From positions 1 to 64,000 of the forward strand of contig DATAUW010000030.1 of NCBI GenBank assembly GCA_036268055.1: 64,000 nucleotides of DNA. The letters are read 5' to 3'. This document shows positions 27,309 through 36,135 of this stretch, piece after piece. The notes beneath the pieces were generated by a model that saw only the letters and a program-made list of their open reading frames with translations, did not search any database and had not been told where the DNA came from. Origin of the DNA: Verrucomicrobiia bacterium (GTDB taxonomy: Bacteria > Verrucomicrobiota > Verrucomicrobiia > Limisphaerales > Pedosphaeraceae). The position numbers were made by a program, and so were the translations under genes. Position 1 is the stretch's first letter. Each line of letters opens with the position of its first letter.

Positions 27309-27905
27309 TCACCGAAACACGGCCTCGCGTTCGGTTTTTCCGAAAGCGGTCGCCAAGAACAGGTCAAGCCGCTCGTTTTCGATAAGCCCGAATTGTTTCA
27401 GCACGGCAGTACCAATGAGTTTGCCGGTGAATTCCCTGACCGGAAGGAATTCGTTGATCGCTTGCAGGACACGCGCGCAATCGCCTTCCTCCGGGTCTAT
27501 CCCGGAGAACGAATCTTTATATTTCGGTTCGTTGTCATTCAGGCCGGCATAGATAGTTGTCTCATTCTCCTCCGCGATTTCAGCCGGACGGAAAAAAACG
27601 CGGGCGTCTTCGCGGATAAGCCGTTGGTCGCCCAGCAGCCAAACCAGCACCGAGCCATTTTGCAGGCTGGAACGCGCATTGGTGATGACCCGCGTCTTCG
27701 GCGAGCGGGCAAGCAGCACCGACCGCATGAGCAGCGCCAAGTCCGCCGGAATTTCTCCAATGCCGATCATGTCTATCTTGACGGTGCGCGGTTTGCGCGC
27801 GAGGAGCCGTTCCAATTTTTTAATCCGTTCGATGTAATAGGAATTCGCGTATGACAAAATTCTGAGTTCGAATTTGCAGAAACGCGGTTGCGTGCGTGTT
27901 TTCAT
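27309..27905 (-). CDS. Possible degenerate ClpP/crotonase-fold protein
   Basis: 198 aa, no signal peptide. Residues about 40-110 (VKIDMIGIGEIPADLALLMRS, RVITNARSSLQNGSVLVWLLGDQRLIREDARVFFR) have the strand-turn-helix order of ClpP/SppA-like or crotonase folds, in which the second segment would carry the catalytic Ser. The usual G-x-S-x-S/A motif is not intact. The rest is alpha-helical. This is a fold guess only. The gene is not in a clear operon; a leftward terminator-like hairpin precedes it. Confidence 0.5.
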   Translation of the reverse strand: MKTRTQPRFCKFELRILSYANSYYIERIKKLERLLARKPRTVKIDMIGIGEIPADLALLMRSVLLARSPKTRVITNARSSLQNGSVLVWLLGDQRLIREDARVFFRPAEIAEENETTIYAGLNDNEPKYKDSFSGIDPEEGDCARVLQAINEFLPVREFTGKLIGTAVLKQFGLIENERLDLFLATAFGKTEREAVFR

Positions 27906-27948
27906 AGCGTTGTTAATTTAGGTTTCGTTGTAAAAATAATGAGATGGC

Positions 27949-27983
27949 AAAAAGAGGCGGGCGGAAGTTTTGCTTCCGCCCGC
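27949..27983 (-). terminator. Rho-independent-type terminator, leftward
   Basis: An 11-bp perfect stem (GCGGGCGGAAG at 27957-27967 with CTTCCGCCCGC at 27973-27983) and a five-base loop. Read leftward it is followed after three bases by five U. A 17-codon ORF ends 8 bases before it. Confidence 0.55.
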
Positions 27984-27991
27984 GCGAGTTC

Positions 27992-28045
27992 CTACCTCCA
28001 AGGCGGTTTATTGAGTTGAGAGAAAGTGATTCGGTGTAGCGCCAT
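27992..28045 (-). CDS. Possible 17-aa peptide ORF
   Basis: ATG at 28045 to TAG at 27992, encoding MALHRITFSQLNKPPWR. It is followed 8 bases later by a terminator hairpin. Its start has no convincing ribosome binding site. It may be a chance ORF within a small RNA. Confidence 0.2.
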   Translation of the reverse strand: MALHRITFSQLNKPPWR

Positions 28046-28054
28046 TAAGCTCGC

Positions 28055-28089
28055 TAAAAATTAAAAGGCCGGGAGTCGTTCACCCCCGG
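28055..28089 (-). terminator. Rho-independent-type terminator, leftward
   Basis: An 8-bp stem with one G-U pair (28069-28076 with 28082-28089) and a five-base loop. Read leftward it is followed by CCTTTTAATTTTT. It lies 39 bases after the stop of a 63-aa ORF. Confidence 0.6.
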
Positions 28090-28128
28090 TCACATGCGTG
28101 CAATAGAGAACAAACACCTCTTGGTGAT

Positions 28129-28320
28129 CTATGCGATCCCAACCCGCGGTTTCATGGCGGTTGTTTCGGTGTTTAGGGGCACACCTCCTGCGAAGCCCTT
28201 GATTGCTAAAAATCGGGTTTTACTATCTGGCGCGTCATCCGGCCACTTATCGGCACACCTCATAGGCGGCCAGCCGTAGCTTGCCTGCGCTAAATTTGAC
28301 TTATCACTGATAGACATCAT
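28129..28320 (-). CDS. Possible 63-aa small protein
   Basis: ATG at 28320, starts MMSISDKSNLAQASYGWPPM. Polar, with Trp and Pro, no signal peptide or membrane segment. It is one of three short leftward ORFs each followed by a terminator-like hairpin. Homology is not recognised; the transcript could equally be a noncoding RNA. Confidence 0.3.
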   Translation of the reverse strand: MMSISDKSNLAQASYGWPPMRCADKWPDDAPDSKTRFLAIKGFAGGVPLNTETTAMKPRVGIA

Positions 28321-28399
28321 TTAGACGTCGCGCTTCTATAGTTCACAGTTATTGAATATTTCGTTACTGTCATTTGCTTTTGCAATACTACGTGGACAA

Positions 28400-28433
28400 C
28401 AAAAAACCCTGCTTCCTTTCTGGCAAGCAGGGT
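28400..28433 (-). terminator. Strong rho-independent terminator, leftward
   Basis: Read leftward: ACCCTGCTTGCC, loop AGAAA, GGAAGCAGGGT, then six U. The stem is about 11 bp with one bulged G. It lies 350 bases after the dinB stop, and 20 bases after the stop of a 52-aa ORF. Confidence 0.75.
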
Positions 28434-28453
28434 GAGAAAGCTTAAAAATTCCT

Positions 28454-28612
28454 CTACCTGCCTGCCTCCACTCTATCAAATCCAGCTTCAAAAGACTGGC
28501 TCTGGCCTTTGATGGATGCACCGGGATTAAACATATAGCCACGGCTTAAAAGGCATGAGCGCGTCGGCATCATTGGCCATTCCGGGGTTGATATGTTTGC
28601 ATGTGTCATCAT
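28454..28612 (-). CDS. Possible 52-aa small protein
   Basis: ATG at 28612 to TAG at 28454. It starts MMTHANISTPEWPMMPTRSC and ends FEAGFDRVEAGR, with an acidic-basic tail. A strong leftward terminator follows 20 bases after the stop, so a transcript ends here. No ribosome binding site is obvious. No family recognised; coding status is uncertain. Confidence 0.3.
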   Translation of the reverse strand: MMTHANISTPEWPMMPTRSCLLSRGYMFNPGASIKGQSQSFEAGFDRVEAGR

Positions 28613-28785
28613 TTATTTCGTGGCGTGACTCTATCTATGAGTAATAGACAGCGCAAGAATTATTTTCCACATTCCGCCATTTTTATTGGCAATTCTTTAA
28701 TTCTCATATTCGGATAAGTAGATGGATTTAATTGAATTGAGATTTACTTAATTCCCTAACTAAGTGCGTGACAAAGATAGCTTCT

Positions 28786-29865
28786 CTATTTAAGCGCGAG
28801 CGCCAGTTGGTGATTTATGGTTTCTCCCAGGCCGCTTACTCCCAGCCCAATGAGTCGCAACGGTCGCGAAACCAATCGGTCGCGCGCCAGGATGTAGCAT
28901 CCGAGTCGATAGATTTGAGCCGCTTCCGTGATCGGCTCTTCCACACTCAACTGGCGGGTCAGGGTCGTAAAATCACTGTAACGCAATTTCACTTGCACCG
29001 TCTGGGCTCCGATCCGGTGGCGTTTTAATTTCGCGGCGATGTCTTCGGCTTGTTCTCGTAAACAGGCGCGCAGGATCTTCCGATCATCAGTATCGCGAAG
29101 AAAGGTGTTCTCGCTGCTGATGCTTTTCACTTCGTCACTGCTGTCGAGCGGGCGATGATCTTCGCCAAACCCAAACCGTTTCAGCACCGGGCCGAAAGAG
29201 CCGATCAGCGCCCTCAAGTCGCCCGGATAATCCTGAAGATCGCCAATGATTTCGATGCCCGCGCGGTTGAGCACTTCCTGGGTGACTTTGCCCACGCCAT
29301 GCAACGCGCGAACTTCCAGCGGACGCAGGAAAGCCACCTTATCGCGCTCGGCAATCAGCGTCAGGCCATCAGGCTTTTTAAAATCGCTGGCTAATTTGGC
29401 GAGCAATTTATTCGCGGCGATGCCAATGCTCGCCGTCAATCCACGTTCGGCCGAAATTCTTCGTTTCAATTCGTCTGCCAATGGCAATGCCTGAGCGAGG
29501 CTCAAGTCCGCATCCGCTTGCTGGCAGATCGGAGAGAAATCCAAATAAGCCTCGTCCACGGAAACTTGCTCAACCATCACATTCGGCAACGCGATGATCC
29601 GCATGATCTCGGCGGATTCCTCGCGATAACGCTGCATGCGCGGGCGCATGAAAATTCCATTCGGGCAAAGCCGCCCGGCTACGGAACTGGGCATGGCCGA
29701 GCGCACGCCGAATTTACGGGCTTCGTAACTCGCGGCGCATACGACCCCGCGTTGTGTGGGCGGCGCGCCCACGATGAGCGGCTTGCCTGCAAGGGCCGGG
29801 TTGTCGCGCTGCTCGACGGACGCATAAAACGCATCCATGTCTAAATGCAAAATGACCCGAAACAT
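28786..29865 (-). CDS. dinB: DNA polymerase IV (Y family)
   Basis: 359 aa from the ATG at 29865 (MFRVILHLDMDAFYASVEQ); a start at 29877 is also possible. Error-prone translesion polymerase. Catalytic acids are in LDMDAFYASVE and SVDEAYLD. The helix-hairpin-helix KVTQEVLNRAGIEIIGDL region and the C-terminal little-finger domain are present. The product is full length. No beta-clamp motif was clearly identified at the C-terminus. The stop is 350 bases before the leftward terminator at 28433. SOS control is plausible for the family, but no LexA site was identified. Confidence 0.95.
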   Translation of the reverse strand: MFRVILHLDMDAFYASVEQRDNPALAGKPLIVGAPPTQRGVVCAASYEARKFGVRSAMPSSVAGRLCPNGIFMRPRMQRYREESAEIMRIIALPNVMVEQVSVDEAYLDFSPICQQADADLSLAQALPLADELKRRISAERGLTASIGIAANKLLAKLASDFKKPDGLTLIAERDKVAFLRPLEVRALHGVGKVTQEVLNRAGIEIIGDLQDYPGDLRALIGSFGPVLKRFGFGEDHRPLDSSDEVKSISSENTFLRDTDDRKILRACLREQAEDIAAKLKRHRIGAQTVQVKLRYSDFTTLTRQLSVEEPITEAAQIYRLGCYILARDRLVSRPLRLIGLGVSGLGETINHQLALALK

Positions 29866-30015
29866 TTTCGCGCTCATTTTAAGAGCGGTCGCGCTCAAAC
29901 GCAAATCCGCAACGATTGATGCGGCAGTTTGTCAAAAAATATTTTTCGCTTTTGCCCGCCATAAGTCATTGCACTTCGCGTCAAAATCCGGCACAACACC
30001 GCTCCCATTTTTATC

Positions 30016-30699
30016 ATGAAAAAAGCATCTAAAAAAGAACCGAAGAAAACGAACGAATCCCAACTGCTGGATTTGCTGAAGCGCGTGCTGCCGAAAGCGA
30101 CTCACGATGCGCAACTCGCCGGAAAGATTTATCAGGCCATCGAGGCGGAATTGAAAGCGAAGGCCCGCACGCTGGCGTTCGAGAAATTTTGCGGCAAGGT
30201 TGAATTGCCCGACCTGGAACCGAAAACGATCGAGGACGTCAAACTTCAACTAGCGGCGTCCTTTGGCGACGGCGACATCACGCTCAAGCCCAATAAAAAA
30301 GAGAAAACTTTGTCCGTGGAAGTGGCGTTGCCCGACGGCAACCAGTTCAGCAGCGAAATCAAAGTGGGACCCGTCGCCGCCGCGGGCAGCGACGAACAGG
30401 AAGTGACGTTGAAATTCATCCCCTTCCCGGTTTGCCTGCCGGGCGATAAGGAATTGGTGTGGCTGCTGGCCAAGCGCGAAAACCTGTCGCCGGACGAGGC
30501 GGGAATCGCCCTGTCTAAAGTGGAGGAAGATTTTTGGGCGTCGAAGATGGGGCAGAAATTGATTCGTGATCGCGTTGAACGCAGCTTCCCGGAATTCATC
30601 GCGCGAGTCGGAGGTGGATTGCTGACCGAAGTGGGTTTGAAACGGCATTACAAAACGCCAGAGGCGATTAAAGCTTTGCGAACCGCGCCGAAGCGATGA
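30016..30699 (+). CDS. Hypothetical protein with lysine-rich N-terminus
   Basis: 227 aa, no signal peptide. It begins MKKASKKEPKKTN, then a helical part (LLDLLKRVLPKATHDAQLAGKIYQAIEAELKAKA), a beta-rich middle (ITLKPNKKEKTLSVEVALPDG) and a helical end. I recognise no family. The basic N-terminus could bind nucleic acid. It is divergent from dinB and lies 97 bases before hemB. Confidence 0.6.
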   Translation: MKKASKKEPKKTNESQLLDLLKRVLPKATHDAQLAGKIYQAIEAELKAKARTLAFEKFCGKVELPDLEPKTIEDVKLQLAASFGDGDITLKPNKKEKTLSVEVALPDGNQFSSEIKVGPVAAAGSDEQEVTLKFIPFPVCLPGDKELVWLLAKRENLSPDEAGIALSKVEEDFWASKMGQKLIRDRVERSFPEFIARVGGGLLTEVGLKRHYKTPEAIKALRTAPKR

Positions 30700-30796
30700 G
30701 AAAAGCGGCGGATGGTTTGCGAGTGCGACAAACTCGCGGCCCGCACGAGAGCCAAATTAGGCTTTGAAGTTTTGGCTTTGAAATTAGAGTAGCTTC

Positions 30797-31804
30797 ATGA
30801 AAGTGAATTCTGTGGGGCAATTTCCTGCTTACCGGCCGCGGCGTTTGCGGCAATCTCCGGCGTTGCGCCGCATGGTCAGTGAAACGCACTTGAGCGCGGC
30901 GCAACTGGTGTTGCCGCTGTTCGCGCGCGCAGGAAAAAAATTGCGTCGCCCCATCGCCGCGATGCCCGGCGTGTTCCAGCTTTCGCCGGACGAAATTGTT
31001 CGCGAAGCAACAATCGCGCATTCGGCGGGCGTGCCGGCAGTTTTATTATTCGGCATTCCGGAAACCAAAGACGCAAAAGCTTCAGGCGCGTATGCGAACA
31101 AGGGCATCGTGCAACAAACGGTGCGCGCGCTGAAAAAGGAACTGCCGCAGCTGCTGGTGATCACGGACGTGTGCTTGTGCGAATACATGGAACACGGGCA
31201 TTGCGGAATCGTGCAGCGCGATGACCGCGGGGCGCGTATCTTGAATGACCCCAGTTTGAAACTGCTCGCGCGCGCGGCGGCGAGCCATGCGGACGCCGGC
31301 GCGGACATCGTAGCGCCAAGCGATATGATGGACGGCCGGGTGCGGGCGATTCGCGAAGAATTGGACGCGCGCGGTTTTGCGGACACGCCAATCCTTTCCT
31401 ACGCGGCGAAATTCGCTTCAGCGTTCTACGGACCCTTTCGCGAAGCGGCGGAATCCACGCCACAATTTGGCGACCGGCGCAGTTATCAGATGGACGCGGC
31501 GAACGCGAACGAAGCTTTGCGCGAAGTGGCGATGGACATCCAGGAAGGCGCGGACATGATCATGGTCAAGCCTGCGCTGGCCTATCTGGATATTTTGTAT
31601 CGCGTGAAAAAAGAATTTGGTTATCCCACGGCGGCTTACGCGGTGAGTGCAGAATATTCGATGGTGAAAGCGGCGGCGGCGAATGGCTGGATTGACGAAC
31701 GCGCTGTCACGATGGAGAGCCTGCTGGCGATGCGCCGTGCCGGTGCGGATATTTTAATTACCTACGCGGCGACGGACGTGGCGCGATGGCTCGCAGAAAA
31801 ATAA
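30797..31804 (+). CDS. hemB: Delta-aminolevulinic acid dehydratase (porphobilinogen synthase)
   Basis: 335 aa. Condenses two 5-aminolevulinate molecules to porphobilinogen in heme synthesis. Active-site lysines are K205 (SYAAKFASAFYGPFREA) and the Schiff-base K258 (MIMVKPALAYLDI). The cysteine set C126, C128 and C136 in VCLCEYMEHGHCGI is the zinc-binding type. The full TIM-barrel is present at normal length. No other heme gene is beside it. Confidence 0.97.
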   Translation: MKVNSVGQFPAYRPRRLRQSPALRRMVSETHLSAAQLVLPLFARAGKKLRRPIAAMPGVFQLSPDEIVREATIAHSAGVPAVLLFGIPETKDAKASGAYANKGIVQQTVRALKKELPQLLVITDVCLCEYMEHGHCGIVQRDDRGARILNDPSLKLLARAAASHADAGADIVAPSDMMDGRVRAIREELDARGFADTPILSYAAKFASAFYGPFREAAESTPQFGDRRSYQMDAANANEALREVAMDIQEGADMIMVKPALAYLDILYRVKKEFGYPTAAYAVSAEYSMVKAAAANGWIDERAVTMESLLAMRRAGADILITYAATDVARWLAEK

Positions 31805-31881
31805 TTTTTGCGACCGAGTAGAAAATGGGTTCGGCGGAACGCCATAACACATGCGAGATAAAAATCACCCCCGGGAAATAC

Positions 31882-32409
31882 TCAGTGACTGGGATGATTA
31901 CTAAGCGAATTGTAAGCCACGAATATCGCCACCACAATTACCAGCAACAACACCGTCGCGCCGATAAAAATATATTTATTGGCTTTATTCGTCTTCTTGG
32001 TGAAGACGCCCTTCGTGGTGTCGAAAGATTGCGGCCCCTGCTCCAACTGCTCCAGACTAACTCCCTTGGAAATAACCATCGTGGAATCAATCGGCGCTTT
32101 TTTGGTGCTCGCGGAGGCTCCGGGCGCTTCGAGGCGGATGTCCACCTGGCCGAGGCGCAGGATTTGGCCGGGCTTCAAAACCGATTCGCCGGTGATCTGC
32201 TGATTTTGGATGAACGTGCCATTGGTGGAGTTCAGGTCCTTCACCACCACGTCACTGCCCCGCAGCAGGACTTCGCAATGATGGCTCGAAACAGACGCGT
32301 GCGGAATTGGAAAGGTATTATCATCCACACGGCCGATGGTGGTCTTATCCACTTTCAGCTCATACGACTGTCCGGTCATCCCTTCACTGAGCACTACAAG
32401 TTTGGCCAT
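31882..32409 (-). CDS. FHA-domain protein with C-terminal membrane anchor
   Basis: 175 aa. Residues about 5-95 are a forkhead-associated domain, which binds phosphothreonine: TIGRVDDNTFPIPHASVSSHHCEV and DLNSTNGTFIQNQQI give the G-R, S-x-x-H and N-G signature. A linker leads to a single C-terminal membrane helix (about 145-165), so it is a tail-anchored cytoplasmic reader. No kinase gene lies in the window. Convergent with hemB. Confidence 0.9.
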   Translation of the reverse strand: MAKLVVLSEGMTGQSYELKVDKTTIGRVDDNTFPIPHASVSSHHCEVLLRGSDVVVKDLNSTNGTFIQNQQITGESVLKPGQILRLGQVDIRLEAPGASASTKKAPIDSTMVISKGVSLEQLEQGPQSFDTTKGVFTKKTNKANKYIFIGATVLLLVIVVAIFVAYNSLSNHPSH

Positions 32410-32483
32410 AGACTGTGCTGTTGATTATCCGCATCGCTTTCTCCAAGTCAAACGCATTTCTCCGCGCACAGCAATACTTACTT

Positions 32484-33647
32484 TCAACCCTTTTTCTCCA
32501 GCATCGTCCGAAACTCCGCAAACAACGGCGTCGAATCGTGCGGTCCGGGCGATGCCTCGGGATGATATTGCACACAAAAAATCGGCTTCGTCCGGTGGCG
32601 CATGCCCTCGACCGTCTGGTCGTTCAGGTTGATGCGATTGATCTGCACGTCTGACGGCAATGATTTTGGATCCACCGCGAACCCGTGATTTTGCGACGTG
32701 ATTTCAACGCGCTCGGATTCCAAATCTTTCACCGGCTGGTTCGCGCCGCGATGGCCAAACTTTAATTTAAAAGTTTTTCCGCCGAAGGCTTGCCCCAAAA
32801 TTTGATGCCCCAAACAAATCCCAAAAATCGGCACGCCCGTCTTCACCAGGTCGCTCACCGCCTGCACCGCGTAACCAAGCGCGGCGGGATCGCCGGGACC
32901 GTTCGAGAGAAAAATTCCCGCGGGTTTGTGCGCGAGCGCTTCGGCGGCGGTGGCTGTCGCGGGGAGCACTTGCACCGCGAACCCATGCTGCCGCAACCGC
33001 CGCAGGATATTATATTTCATCCCAAAATCGAACGCGACGATCGGAATATCCGCCGGCGGCAAAGGCTTGCGGACATTGCGCGGTTCGGTTTTGGCGGAGC
33101 CGCGCGTGAGATCGAAACTCGCGCTCTGCTCGTCCTTTTCATCCCAGCGAAAAGAATTTTTGTGCGTCACTTCCTTGACGTAATCCACGCCTTCCAGCCC
33201 TTGCCATGATTTTGCCTTAGCGACGGCATCCGCATCGGAAATATCTTCCGTGGAAATAAAACTCTTCAACGCGCCGCGCACGCGCAATTTTTTCGTGAGC
33301 GCGCGCGTGTCCACTCCCTGCAAACCGGGAATGCCGTTCTTCTCCAGATATTCCGCGAGCGAATAATCCGCGCGCCAGTTGCTGACGATCGGCGAAAGTT
33401 CGCGAATGACAAATCCCGAGACATGCGGACGCCATGACTCGACGTCCTGGTTATTGACGCCGTAATTGCCGATGAGCGGATAAGTCATCGCCACGATCTG
33501 GCCTTTGTAGGAAGGGTCGGTGAGAATCTCCTGATAGCCGGTCATCGAAGTGTTGAAACAGATTTCGCCGCACGCCGAGGTGCGCGCGCCAAAACCTTCG
33601 CCACGAAAAACCGAGCCGTCTTCCAATGCCAATATTGCCTTCATCAT
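32484..33647 (-). CDS. carA: Carbamoyl-phosphate synthase small subunit
   Basis: 387 aa from the ATG at 33647 (a TTG two codons upstream and an ATG one codon downstream are alternatives). The glutaminase subunit supplies ammonia for carbamoyl phosphate, needed for pyrimidines and arginine. N-terminal AILALEDGSVFRGEGFGA and the class I amidotransferase triad are present: nucleophilic Cys in GICLGHQILG, and His/Glu in QYHPEASPGPHDS. pyrC is 540 bases upstream on the same strand; carB is not in the window. Confidence 0.97.
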   Translation of the reverse strand: MMKAILALEDGSVFRGEGFGARTSACGEICFNTSMTGYQEILTDPSYKGQIVAMTYPLIGNYGVNNQDVESWRPHVSGFVIRELSPIVSNWRADYSLAEYLEKNGIPGLQGVDTRALTKKLRVRGALKSFISTEDISDADAVAKAKSWQGLEGVDYVKEVTHKNSFRWDEKDEQSASFDLTRGSAKTEPRNVRKPLPPADIPIVAFDFGMKYNILRRLRQHGFAVQVLPATATAAEALAHKPAGIFLSNGPGDPAALGYAVQAVSDLVKTGVPIFGICLGHQILGQAFGGKTFKLKFGHRGANQPVKDLESERVEITSQNHGFAVDPKSLPSDVQINRINLNDQTVEGMRHRTKPIFCVQYHPEASPGPHDSTPLFAEFRTMLEKKG

Positions 33648-33724
33648 TTTCAAATGTGCCGCGCGATGCTAGGGCGGCGGCGCGCGCGGTCAAGAATTAA
33701 GCTGCTCCACGCGCGCGCACTCAC

Positions 33725-34168
33725 TTATTTTCCCTTGCCCGATTTCGCGCTTTCCAGATTGGCGATGACCGTCTTGATGGGTTCCTCATCATATCCAATA
33801 TGTTTGTAAAGCACCTTGCCATCGCCATCGAGGAGGACGAGGGTGGGATAACCCTCGATGCCATATTTTTCCTGAAGCGCCTGGTTTGCCGCTTTCAAGT
33901 CATCCGACTGCGGCTTGTGGCTCGGAAAATCCACGAGCATCAAAACGAGATTTGTGCTGGCATAACCGTTGAATTCCGTGGTGGACAAAACTTTTTTATG
34001 CAGCTCCATGCAAGCCGGGCACCAATCGGAACCGGTGAAGTCCATCAGCACCACTTTTTTCTCCGCCTTGGCCTTCGCGATGGCCTGCGGCAGATTCGTA
34101 AGCCAGTCGTCAGCGCGCGCCTGAATGCCGAGCCAGCAGATCGCCGCGATTAAGAATAATTTTTTCAT
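33725..34168 (-). CDS. Periplasmic thioredoxin-fold protein
   Basis: 147 aa from the ATG at 34168, chosen because GGAG stands about 10 bases upstream and the protein then begins MKKLFLIAAICWLGIQARA, a clean signal peptide. The thioredoxin fold (about 22-140) has CPAC in FTGSDWCPACMELHK, close to the thioredoxin_7 group, and YPTLVLLDGDGKVLYK with the cis-Pro. It probably acts as a periplasmic thiol-disulfide reductase. It lies between pyrC and carA on the same strand. Confidence 0.9.
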   Translation of the reverse strand: MKKLFLIAAICWLGIQARADDWLTNLPQAIAKAKAEKKVVLMDFTGSDWCPACMELHKKVLSTTEFNGYASTNLVLMLVDFPSHKPQSDDLKAANQALQEKYGIEGYPTLVLLDGDGKVLYKHIGYDEEPIKTVIANLESAKSGKGK

Positions 34169-34187
34169 GAGGTTCTCCATTCCTTGA

Positions 34188-35600
34188 TTAATGATTGACC
34201 GCTAATTCTTTGACACTCGCCGATGTCTCTTGTTCATCCCAAACCATTCTGCCGCCGACGATGGTTGCGACCGCTTTGCCTTTGAGCCGCCAGCCGTAAA
34301 ACGGATTGTTGTACGATTTGCTCGCGGACCGTTCGCGCTCAAATATCCATTCGCGATCCGGGTCGAAAACCGTGATGTCGGCATCCGCGCCGGCTTGCAG
34401 CGTCCCCTTGCCCAGCTTCAGCAAGTTCGCCGGGGCCACCGTGAATTTCCGCAGCACTTCCATCAAGCCCAGCCGCTTCGTATGATACAACTGCATCAGC
34501 GAAAGCGCCAATTCCGTTTCGAGCCCCGTGATGCCGAACGGCGCGTAATCAAACTCCACTTCCTTCTCATAATCACAATGCGGCGCGTGATCGCTGCTCA
34601 AAATTTCCAGCGTCCCGTCCACGAGTCCCTCCAAAATCGCCTCGCGGTCCCGCGCCGAACGCAGCGGCGGGTTCATCTTGAAATGAGTATCGTAACTCGG
34701 CCATTGCGGCAGCGCATCCGTCGCGTAACCGAACAAACCCTTGCCGTCGCTCGACCAGAATTTTTCGCTGCCCGCGATGGTGGCATCCGTCAAAACAAAA
34801 TGATGCGGACACGCCTCGCCCGAGATCGGCACCCCGCGGCGTTTGGCCTCGCGCAATAACGCCACGCTTCCCGCGCTGCTCATGTGCTGGCAATGCACGC
34901 GCGTGCCGGTCAATTCCGCCAGCAAAATATTTCGCGCCACAATCATCTCCTCGCCCGCTGCCGGCCAGCCACGCAAACCCAGTGCCGTGCTGTAATAACC
35001 TTCGTGCATCACGCCGTCCGTCACGAGCGAATAATCCTGGCAATGATCCATCACCGGCAAATCAAACATCCGCGCGTATTCCAACGCCCGGCGCATCAGA
35101 TCATTATTCTGCACGCAATGGCCGTCGTCGGTGATAGCCACAATCCCCGCCGCCTTGAGCGAACCGATCGGCGCCAATTCCTCACCGGCAATTCCCTTGG
35201 TGATCGCGCCGGTGACAAAAACATTTACCACACCTTCGCGCGCCGCTTTTTCGCGGATCAACGCCACCGTGCCCGCATTATCAATCGCGGGAGAAGTGTT
35301 CGGCATGCACACCACCGAAGTAAAACCGCCGCGCGACGCCGCCGCCGTGCCTGTGGCAATGGTTTCTTTCGCGCTCTGCCCCGGCTCACGCAGATGCACA
35401 TGCAAATCAATCAACCCCGGACAAACGACCAACCCGCTCACATCCCGGCGAACCGCATCCTGCGGCGCGCGGGCGGCCGCGTCGGCGCCAACCGCCACGA
35501 TTTTCCCATTGGCAATCAACACATCCGCCCGGGCATCCAGGTTTGAAATGGGATCCATGACTCGGCCACCGGTTAGCAACAAAGCATTCGCATCAGCCAT
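34188..35600 (-). CDS. pyrC: Dihydroorotase
   Basis: 470 aa from the ATG at 35600 (another ATG lies three codons upstream). Closes carbamoyl aspartate to dihydroorotate in pyrimidine synthesis. Metal-binding motifs of the amidohydrolase fold: DLHVHLREPGQ, the carbamylated-lysine region and DHAPHCDYEKE. It resembles the longer class I type. It is followed by thioredoxin-like and carA genes, so two pyrimidine genes flank one redox gene. Confidence 0.95.
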   Translation of the reverse strand: MADANALLLTGGRVMDPISNLDARADVLIANGKIVAVGADAAARAPQDAVRRDVSGLVVCPGLIDLHVHLREPGQSAKETIATGTAAASRGGFTSVVCMPNTSPAIDNAGTVALIREKAAREGVVNVFVTGAITKGIAGEELAPIGSLKAAGIVAITDDGHCVQNNDLMRRALEYARMFDLPVMDHCQDYSLVTDGVMHEGYYSTALGLRGWPAAGEEMIVARNILLAELTGTRVHCQHMSSAGSVALLREAKRRGVPISGEACPHHFVLTDATIAGSEKFWSSDGKGLFGYATDALPQWPSYDTHFKMNPPLRSARDREAILEGLVDGTLEILSSDHAPHCDYEKEVEFDYAPFGITGLETELALSLMQLYHTKRLGLMEVLRKFTVAPANLLKLGKGTLQAGADADITVFDPDREWIFERERSASKSYNNPFYGWRLKGKAVATIVGGRMVWDEQETSASVKELAVNH

Positions 35601-35749
35601 GCGATACATCTAACAGGAACGCATGAAATTACAAGCGACCCGGCGAGAGATTTTGAGATTCACCGGCCAAGGCGATTTTTATGAGCAAACCCCTCGGCAC
35701 GGGCCCCCTTCACCCATAATTTTTTTCTCTCCGTTAAGCGAGCTGACGT

Positions 35750-35929
35750 GAGCTTAAGCGGACTTATCCGAACCATCGTCCGCTTCCGCCCGCTTTTCGG
35801 CTCGCCTAATGGCGTTTTTTATCCATCCAAGCATCACCCCTCCGTCTTCTCTCCTCTGCGTTCTATCAAAGAACCGTCCCCACCATGCCATATCCCTCAA
35901 ACCCAGTCCACCCTTCCATAGGTTACAAA
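35750..35929 (+). repeat. Dispersed noncoding block, copy 1
   Basis: AAGCGGACTTATCCGAAC at 35756-35773, AATGGCGTTTTTTATCCA near 35807, and a 64-base core at 35866-35929 (starting TCAAAGAACC and ending GGTTACAAA) all recur in the same order at 48540-48756. The last 22 bases of the core are identical in both. Confidence 0.65.
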
Positions 35930-35945
35930 TACACTCCTGTGGGAA

Positions 35946-35966
35946 GGGCGAGCGTACTCGCGAGCC
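35946..35966 (+). repeat. 21-bp repeat, copy 1
   Basis: A stretch starting GGGCGAGCGTACTCGCGAGC is identical at 63180-63200. It contains the hairpin GCGAG-CGTA-CTCGC. Confidence 0.6.
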
Positions 35967-36022
35967 TCAATCAATCCCGCCCCGCGATTGACAACCCGCC
36001 CCCGCCCGCTACTATCAATTCG

Positions 36023-36098
<76 letters not shown>

Positions 36099-36135
36099 TT
36101 CAATTTCTTCGACGAGTTTGTGGGAATCAAAAAAA

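Larger units (their letters stand above)
27906..28785. other. 880-base gap: short leftward units with terminators
   Basis: No long gene. It holds the three leftward hairpins and three short ORFs described here. I checked for conserved tmRNA, RNase P and SRP RNA sequence cues and did not see them. Confidence 0.5.

Noticed and set aside
28055-28320. tmRNA or RNase P RNA in the 28-kb gap
   Set aside because: No conserved tmRNA ends, tag-like motif or RNase P conserved regions seen.
28400-28433. SRP RNA core (resemblance to GGAAGGAAGCAGC)
   Set aside because: The match is only to one arm; the sequence is a plain hairpin followed by U, so a terminator.
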